Assembly: GCA_003508835.1 (NCBI GenBank)
Contig: PUFA01000310.1
Location: 1,240,001 to 1,304,000, forward strand
Direction: 5' to 3'
From: Eonycteris spelaea
Taxonomy: Eukaryota > Chordata > Mammalia > Chiroptera > Pteropodidae
DNA: 64,000 bases
The first letter of the stretch is position 1, and each line of letters starts with the position of its first letter. The notes below the pieces were generated by a model. The model saw only the letters and a list, made by a program, of their open reading frames with translations, was not told the DNA's origin and made no database searches. Below are positions 57,334-64,000 of this stretch, piece by piece. The position numbers and the translations under genes were made by a program.

Positions 57334-57771
57334 GTTATGTGTTGTGTTGTGTTGTGTTGTACTGGGTTGTGTTGTATTGGGTTGGACTGGGTTGGATTGG
57401 TTGGATTGGATTGGATTGGGTTAGATTGGATTTGGTTGGGTTGGATTGGGTTGGATTGCATTGGGTTGGGTTGGATTGGGTTATGTTGGATTAGGTTGTA
57501 TACGATTGGGTTGGGTTGGGTTGGATTAAGTTGGATTGGATTGGGTTAGATTGGATTGGGTTGGGTTAGATTGGGTTGGATTGAGTTGGGTTGGGTTGGA
57601 TTGGATTGGATTGGGTTATGTTGGATTAGATTGGGTTGGGTTTGGTTGGGTTGGGTTGGAATGGGTTGAGTTGGATTGAGTTGGGTTGGGTTGGATTAGG
57701 TTGTATTGTATTGGATTGGGTTGGATTGGGTTGGGCTGGGTTGAGTTGGGTAGGATTGGATTGAGTTGGAC
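57334..57771. repeat. TTGGG/TTGGA pentamer minisatellite, about 438 bp
   Basis: The array starts with GTGTT units and passes into a mixture of TTGGG, TTGGA and TTGGT pentamers, with occasional TTATG, TTAGA and TTGTA variants. The plus strand is G-rich and the minus strand C-rich. It lies in no recognisable element. All three frames stay partly open because the period (5) and the lack of stop trimers give repeating Trp-Ile-Gly-Leu-Asp-like peptides; these are not genes. Confidence 0.95.
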
Positions 57772-58792
57772 TGCACCTACTGGTCCGCAATTCAGAAGAG
57801 CTGGATCCCAAGTTCGCGCTGACTGTCTTGTTCTGTGGCATTCAGTGTTTATTTGCTTGTCCTTGCCAACCCACAGTAATATCACACTGACCCCATCGTG
57901 TGCAGCAAGAGCAAAGTGAGGCACCACAAGCAGAGCACTCACTGCCTGGAAACCAGCCCCAGGGACCCGCTCAGTCTGTTCCCTCCCTGAGCTGGCTCAG
58001 ATCATAGGCAGCTTCAGAAAGGGGCAGGGAAGAAAGCCAGGAGCAGGGGGCGGAGAAAAGGAAGCGCCTGGCAGAGAGAAGGGGGCGGGGCAGGCAGGTG
58101 GGCAGAGTTTGCAGGCCCGAGAGCATTCTCGGAGTGCCAGAACCTGTAACTCCTGGAAATGGCTATGATCTGTGTTTTCCCTGAAACCTGAGGCAACCCA
58201 GTCAATAAAACTCAAAACTGGGTGGTTTAACAGAAGGTCATGGCCCGAGATGAGGCAAGGTCAGAAGTTCATCATGCACAGAAGTGGGATTGTAGGTGGA
58301 CACACAGGAGGGCAAACGGTCGGGGGACACCACTCTTCTGAGCAGCTGCAGGGGTCCGGAGCCCTCCGTAGCCAGATAGGTGACACCCGTACACATCTCT
58401 GCCCTTCTGGGCACCAGGGAAGGTCAGCCTTGGCCCTAACACCCGGGCAGGGCTCTGAAGGCAGTGACATCCCTTATTCATGCCATAGCCCTGTCTGCTC
58501 ACTAAAGGGGGAACTGAGGCAGAAAAGGCTGACATACTGGTCAGCGGCCAGAGCCTCAAGGGAAGGGCACGATAGCAGGCTTAGCTCGCTCGCTCTGGAG
58601 TCCAGGGGAGCCAAGCTCAGGGTGGGCCAGTTGCTCCCAGCCTCTCTGCTCACACCCTCCTTCCTCACCCCCTTCCCCTGGGCCAGAGCCAGGAAGGCCT
58701 CGGCTGCTTGCCTTTCCCTCCCCCACCCCTGCCGAGCACTGTTTCCATGACTCTCACTAACTCTTTAACTCCTGTGTTCTTGACTGGAAAAC

Positions 58793-58860
58793 AGGAAGGA
58801 AGGAAAGGAAGGAAGGAAGGAAGGAAGGAAGGAAGGAAGGAAGGAAGGAAGAAGAGGAAG
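58793..58860. repeat. (GGAA)n microsatellite
   Basis: About 15 GGAA units with a few interruptions. GGAA is also the ETS-factor core, so such arrays can act as binding platforms; nothing further supports that here. Confidence 0.95.
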
Positions 58861-59040
58861 TCTTTTCAGAGCCTCTGGTTATCACCAGGCGCTTTGCTTT
58901 CCTTTTTCCTTCGTATCCCTCCATCCCCCCGTCCCCCAATCTCACCCATCCCTGAACGGGAGAAATCTAATACATCTGTATCCGTGACAACAGGTGAACC
59001 AACAGCCGTTGCTGTGCTCTGCCCAGGCCAGGGGGGCCCT

Positions 59041-59100
59041 GGTGTGTGGGGTGAGCGTGTGTGTTGTGTATGCGTGTTGTGTGTGTGTGTGTGTGTGTGT
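59041..59100. repeat. (GT)n microsatellite
   Basis: Imperfect GT-rich sequence ending in 11 pure GT units (59079-59100). Confidence 0.95.
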
Positions 59101-60079
59101 ATCATTCTCAATCAAGCTCTTCCTTATCCCGCGTGCACTTGGCATTGAATTCTGCACCTCCTCTTAGAGCCAGTAGGTGGCAGAGCTGCGACAGGCCAGG
59201 GATCCCAGTTCTGTGGCGCTTGGCCCTGCAACACTGGTCAGGACTGGTCCAACTACGGGAGGGACGGTGTGGCCACAGGCACCCCAGGGTGGCCCACAGA
59301 GAGGTCCTGGGCAAGATAATTTGGCAGCGAGCTCAACAAAAACTCTTCTGAGACTCCGTCGCCCTCTCTCTCCCATTTCTGTTTCCCCTAGTTTTATCTA
59401 GAAGATGAACGCCTGTTAACATTCACGACGCATCTGCGGCCACCGTTTCAGACCTGGGGGCATGAAATCTACCTGTGGAGCTGGGGACAAGGCAGATTCT
59501 CGGGCCCCGTCCACTTGAATTCTCACTCAGCATGGCCGCGGCAGAGCCCAGGAAGTTGCCTTTTAACAAGGCACCAAGCGATGCCCACGAGGGGCCATGG
59601 ACCCCCCAACGGAGACACAGAAAACTACCATCTCAGGCACTGAGACGAAGCCTTCTCCACACTAAAGTCCGTTCTCCGGCCTCGCTTAATTCCTGGTTCT
59701 CTCTACCTGTTTCCCACTCTTCAAACACATCACTGCTGCATTCCTCCGCCATGGAGGTTAAGCTCTGCGTTCACCAAAGCCCCTTTTTTTCTTTCTTCCT
59801 TATGCGAATTTCCTGGTGTTCTAAGATCACTGGGCTCCTTGCTCTTTAAGTAGGTTTTCTCAGCCTGCCCAGCTGTCACCCTAACCTTCCTTCCGCTCTG
59901 TCAAAACTCCCGAAGAGCCTCGCACCTGCCCCTGACGCTGGTCAGGGCTCGGCTAGAACGGTGCAGGCGGCAGCCACGCTCCATGCCCTCCCTCCCCCGC
60001 TCTCCGTCCCCTGCCTTCCCCACCACCCAGTTTGACAAAGCTTCCACTCCTCTGGTGTCCTCTGAGCAAATCCGCCATC

Positions 60080-60540
60080 GCAAATTACTGCAGACTGAGT
60101 AGCTTAGAACAACAAATTCATTCCCTCACGGGTCTGGAGCTTAGAAGACTGAGATTAAGGTGTTGCTAGGGCCATGTTCCCGCCGAAGGTTCTAAGGAAG
60201 AATGAATCCTCCTTTGCTTGGTCCTAGCGTGTGCGGCTGCTGGCCATCCTTGGCGTTCCTTGATTGTGGCAGCATAAATTCAATCTCTGCCTCCATCATC
60301 ACGTGCATTTTTCACTGTGTCTCTCTGTCCCTCTGTCCAAATCTCCCACTCTCTTTTCTTATAAACCACACCCGTCATTCATTGAATTGAGATCCCAGTC
60401 TAACTCTTCATGACTTTGATTATATCTAAACAACGTGATTACATCCTGCAGACGTTGTTTCCAAAGTAGGTCACGTTCAGATACTGAAAGTTAGGATTTC
60501 CACATTTCTTTTGGGGGCATCCAACTCAACCCACCACACC
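60080..60540 (-). mobile_element. MLT1/MST-type LTR (ERVL-MaLR), antisense
   Basis: On plus the sequence reads GACTGAGTAGCTTAGAACAAC, GTCTGGAGCTTAGAAGACTG, AGATTAAGGTGTTGCTAGGG, TGTCCAAATCTCCCACTCTC, TTTCCAAAGTAGGTCACGTTC and GAAAGTTAGGATTTCCACAT. This is the reverse complement of a MaLR LTR in order, ending in the reversed LTR start near CAACTCAACCCACCACACC. It has no internal region. Confidence 0.8.
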
Positions 60541-60741
60541 CCGACTGAAAGCACTCCTTTCTCGTCTTTCCTTCCGAGTGAAAGAGGAGAGTGGGTCGAG
60601 AGGCTTAGTGCTTTCCCAAGCACTTCACATGGATAAAGGTATTTCTTCCAGTGGACGCCGTTGTGAGAGCGCAGTTAACACACGGCCCTTTGTGACTCCG
60701 TGGATGAGAAGCGTTTAAGGCACGTCGGCTTCCCGGCTTGC

Positions 60742-60860
60742 CTATCGCACGGTTCTCAGTGTGGGCCCTGACTAGGAGCATCTGGGAACTGGTTAGACTT
60801 GCAGATTCTTAGCCTTGCAGCTGACCTACAGATTCAAAAACTTTGAGGGGAGGCCAGCAA
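60742..60860 (+). mobile_element. MER20-like hAT-Charlie fossil
   Basis: GGTTCTCAGTGTGGGCCCTGA, CATCTGGGAACTGGTTAGAC and TTGCAGATTCTTAG, then AACTTTGAGGGGAGGCCAGC: the landmarks of the MER20 group, with the right end missing. Confidence 0.75.
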
Positions 60861-63499
60861 TGGGTATATGACAAATCCTCTAGGCGATCGCTATGCTCAC
60901 TGAAGGTGAGAATGACTGCTCCAGTAGAAAGGGATGCCAGGGGGTCTCCAGGGAGAGCCGGCGGCTGGCTCTACGGCTCGTTGCCCCAAATCTCCTCATT
61001 CCTGGCAATGCCCTCCCAGCCCCTCTCCTCATCTCCATCCAGGAGAGGCTGTAGGACGCCAGCACATCACTCACTCCACGCCCAGTGACTAGCGTTTCTC
61101 TGTGTTTCTCTCCCTCCCACTGCCCCTCACCTGGCTCTCCTGCAGCCCCCCTCACACACACTTATGATACCCTCACTTCCCTCTAGTTTTTTTTTGACAA
61201 AGAGAAGAGCTTGGCAGGGGTTGGTTAAGTTAGCTCTGATCACACACAACACAAACTGCTATTTTTCTATCTGCCAAGCCGCTGAAGGCAAGGATGTCAA
61301 ACCCAGGAACTATATGAACGTAAGATCTCCAGCTACCCTAGCGTGTCTGTGTTCTAGGCAAGCTTTTTTATTTTTTTTAAAAAAAATCACGGTCCAATTC
61401 CCAGAGAGATACCGGTGACAACCTCTTGGATGCTCATCGCACTGGCTGTGGTAGGCTCCGTACACATGAGCACATTCCCCAACCTGGGGAATGAGCAGCT
61501 CCCATAAACAGCAGATGGTGGGTCACCTCTGACATCTGCTCTCCACATTTCTGACCGCCCGGCAGGGCTCGTTCAAAGCAGCGCCGAGCTGAAGTGTTGG
61601 TGCACCACGTGTGTTTGCTACCTCGGCGTGCACTGGCAGACAGACCTGCGGGAAGGCAGGTCGACAGGCAGGAGGAAGCCCTGGGGACACGTGTCGGAGT
61701 CTGGTGAACGTTCAAGACTAGATTTTAAAGATATGTCTACGGGTTGGGGGCGGAGAGCTGCAGAAAGCACTTTGGAGAGACCCAAGGTACGAGCACTGAG
61801 GAGACCTGTGTGCAGGTCGCCAGCCTCCCACACAGGTCCAAGTGCCCGGAGAGGTTGCCCAGCTGAGCATGGGGGAGCCATGTGGGCAGGAGTCACAGGA
61901 GGAAGCCCTAGAGCTCCACCCCCAGAAGAACAAGCAGAGGCTGGTCTATTCGTCTATCTGTCCAACTGTGTTGATATCTGAGCAAATTACCATTCCGTTT
62001 CCCGCCGCCTTTTCTACCAATCACCAAATTGGGCACAGTCATTGTGGAATGAATCATAGTGAAAAAAAAAAAAAAAAAAAACAACATGCACTCAAAATGA
62101 ACACAGTAAGGAAAAGGGTTTGTAAAAGGAACATGCCAGAGAAATCGAAAATCTTGGCAGGTAGGCACTCTGGTCTGAGCCTCAATTTGCATTTAGTCTG
62201 GAAACCAATAGACAGAAGCTTGAGTTCATATTTCCTGAGAAGGCTACCTTATTCATCTCCATTATCTTAGATGGGGCCCAGGATGCACGAGGCCCCACTT
62301 CTATCACAGGACAAGAAGCACTGCTGGCTGAGTGTCCTGAGCCACAACTCCCTCCCCAGCAAGTGAGTCCTGATTCGATTCCAACCTCCCAGAGCCTTTC
62401 TTCCAAGCTCAACCCGCAAACAGTGTCTGGCCATTTAGGAGCTGAGTCACTCTGTCATTACTGCTCACTTAGTTTAAGACACTTGTCCCTTCCTCTTAAG
62501 AACATGAGATGCTACATGCATTTTTAAACTACTGTGGCTTATTTTGCTTTGGGGATAGAGGCGATCATTGAGTTACTTTTCAAATCAACCAGAGACATTC
62601 AGGAGGAAAGGGCTGTCACAAAAGCAGGTTTGGATATCACCGTTCTGGGGTTCGACTTCCTGTGACTTACAGATCTACTCAGACTTTAAACAGGACAGTT
62701 AATCCATCACCTCTTGGAGGTCCCCTCCAGGCGACGTAAGGCAGAGGGGCCTTGCGATCAGAAACACGAGGGTTGGGGAGGGGGGTACCACTTATACTGG
62801 TGAATTCTCCTCTGGCACTGATGAAGTACACTGGGTGACATAATGGAAATTCATGGAGGGAAGAGATCTATGGGAAGAGAGCCTCATAACTCAGGTGACC
62901 ACTGAGCTGTGATCCTGCGAGTTCACCTTGTTCAGCCCGTCTCCCTCCCACACCTCCAACCTGGCCGTTAATCACCTGTATGTGTACACTGCTGAGAGCC
63001 AGGGGATGATTCATGAAACCCAACACACAGATGCCGTGGTGGGAACAGGAAGCTGACAGGTCGAGGGGTGTAAGCAGGAGACCTAAAGCTTCTAGCACTG
63101 CGGATTGCACGACACCTCTCTGTGTGCCTCGTGGCCCTGGCTGGGAAGCCCGAGGCTCTGTCTTGCCTGACTGCTGGCTTCTCGAGCTCCTGCCAGCGTG
63201 GTCCAGTTGGCCAGTTGCAGAGGCTCAGACTCTTGCTCCAGCAGAAGACAACACAGAAACGTCCCCCGCTCGCCGTTGCTTTATTTCCCTCTCATCTCTT
63301 CTCTTCTCCTTTCTGCTGTCCTAACATTTCCCTCTCTCTCATCACCCTGCCCCTACGTTGGGGAACTGCCTTAGTCTACCTATGAGGGGAAGGAAGAGAT
63401 GGGAATGATGGCGAAAACAATTAATTTTTACTTAGTTCTTCTTCAGACAACGTAGCGATGGGGTGTGGGACGTGCCAGTAAGAACCGCCCTGAAACCAC
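60861..63499. other. Anonymous intron sequence
   Basis: T- and A-runs at about 61362-61386 and 62060-62081. No gene or named element was recognised. Confidence 0.45.
62060..62081. repeat. Poly-A run
   Basis: An A20-22 run, possibly the tail of a retroposon. The sequence upstream was not recognised. Confidence 0.9.
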
Positions 63500-63640
63500 A
63501 TGGCCCAGTTAGGTTTTAGTTTTACAAAGCGGATTGTACTTGTATCATCTCATCCAACCCTCACGATGCCAAGGAGTTCGGCACTGGTGTCCCCAAAGTC
63601 TTCAACACCCAACTGCCAACCCAGAAACCTGAGCTGGGTC
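63500..63640 (-). mobile_element. Possible MIR fragment
   Basis: ATCATCTCATCCAACCCTCAC, then CCAACCCAGAAACCTGAGC, is weakly like a reversed MIR tail. Confidence 0.3.
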
Positions 63641-63894
63641 CACCTGAAATCTCGCATGACAATTCTAGGCAGACCCTCCCGCCAAAGCAAAGCAGGGCTT
63701 CCTTTCTAGACAAGGCCTGTGCACTGCACCAGGGACTGGCCACTATGGCACGGGCTATCTTCAGACTGTGACCACTCAGTCTGCCAGGTTCTGAAAAGAA
63801 AAATTCTCTGAATCCGAGATTGAGACATTTGTGATCTCATGTATAGATATGCCATATTGGGAAGACTGGCAAGTTATTTATTTATTTATCTTTG

Positions 63895-64000
63895 CCGCTT
63901 CGGTATCTGGGTGGCTATGGGGAAGATATATCACCCTCTGTGCCTCAGCTCCCTCATCCAGAAGCGAGGACCTCAGATCTCTCTGGTTCCTCCAGGCATA
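63895..64000 (+). mobile_element. MIR fragment running to the window edge
   Basis: CCTCTGTGCCTCAGCTCCCTC and ATCCAGAAGCGAGGACCTCAG fit the sense MIR core. Confidence 0.55.

Larger units (their letters stand above)
57772..60079. other. Intron sequence with GGAA and GT arrays
   Basis: Apart from the two microsatellites nothing is recognised. The 192-aa frame at 58172-58750 shows no domain. Confidence 0.45.
37020..64000 (-). other. PLXNA4: PLXNA4 intron upstream of the exon (partial)
   Basis: This is intronic by position, lying 5' of the exon in the direction of transcription. I saw no exon for the preceding part of the sema domain, so the intron extends past the right edge. It contains the second 5S SINE, nested L1 and LTR insertions, the GC-rich 45-51 kb section and most of the simple repeats. 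Confidence 0.75.

Noticed and set aside
57334..57771. Interstitial telomeric repeat
   Set aside because: The unit is TTGGG/TTGGA (5 bp), not TTAGGG. No run of the canonical hexamer is seen.
57337..57942. Repetitive frames in the pentamer array (Trp-Gly-Leu-Asp and Asn-Pro-Thr-Gln repeats)
   Set aside because: They are direct translations of a TTGGR tandem array, not proteins.
58708..59148. Plus-strand 146-aa frame with a basic Lys-Glu-Gly stretch
   Set aside because: It spans the (GGAA)n and (GT)n microsatellites. The basic stretch is the repeat.
1..64000. Further PLXNA4 exons (PSI-domain exon downstream, preceding sema exon upstream)
   Set aside because: I looked on the minus strand for the cysteine-rich CGWC-type peptide and for the GTKSGKLKK-type end of the previous exon and found neither. 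An alignment of the cDNA would settle this.
1..64000. tRNA, U6 or other small RNA genes
   Set aside because: No cloverleaf with intact A and B boxes and no U6 landmarks were seen by eye. A covariance-model search would be decisive.

Overview
This is a window of nuclear genome from a placental mammal, and almost all of it is non-coding. The evidence is one typical short coding exon with canonical splice sites, abundant ancient mammalian repeats (MIR, L2, old L1 3' ends, MaLR LTR, hAT fossils) and microsatellites. Two 5S rRNA-derived retroposons with A-rich tails share the same departures from the normal 5S gene. Such SINEs (MEG-R families) are known from fruit bats (Pteropodidae), and no primate, rodent, carnivore, horse or vesper-bat SINE family was seen. 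A fruit bat is therefore the best guess, but this is inference.

The only protein-coding feature I can support is a 132-nt exon at 36888-37019 on the minus strand. It encodes 44 residues of the end of the sema domain of a class A plexin, and the residues fit plexin-A4 (PLXNA4) best. The rest of the window is then the two large introns on either side: 37020-64000 upstream and 1-36887 downstream in the direction of transcription. No neighbouring plexin exon was found.

Layout: 1-10.7 kb is moderately GC-rich intron with several MIRs and two old L1 pieces. About 10.7-29 kb is AT-richer and poorer in CpG, with long L2 segments, a nested L1 cluster at 20.1-22.1 kb, hAT fossils at 24.3 and 26.5 kb, a perfect 99-bp tandem duplication at 25.4 kb and a 5S SINE at 27.4 kb. 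29-41 kb holds MIR and L2 pieces, the plexin exon and a second, oppositely oriented 5S SINE at 38.3 kb. 40.3-45.2 kb is a nest of L1, LTR and MIR insertions. 45-51 kb is GC- and CpG-rich. 51-64 kb holds simple repeats, including a poly-T/poly-A bounded block, a 438-bp TTGGR pentamer array and a MaLR LTR at 60.1-60.5 kb.

No novel gene system, CRISPR array or operon is present; nearly all the open reading frames are chance frames in introns. The more interesting points concern architecture: an inverted pair of 5S SINEs flanking a single exon, the 99-bp perfect duplication, a 21-bp repeated patch inside an L1 tail, the T34/A31 bounded block and the pentamer minisatellite.
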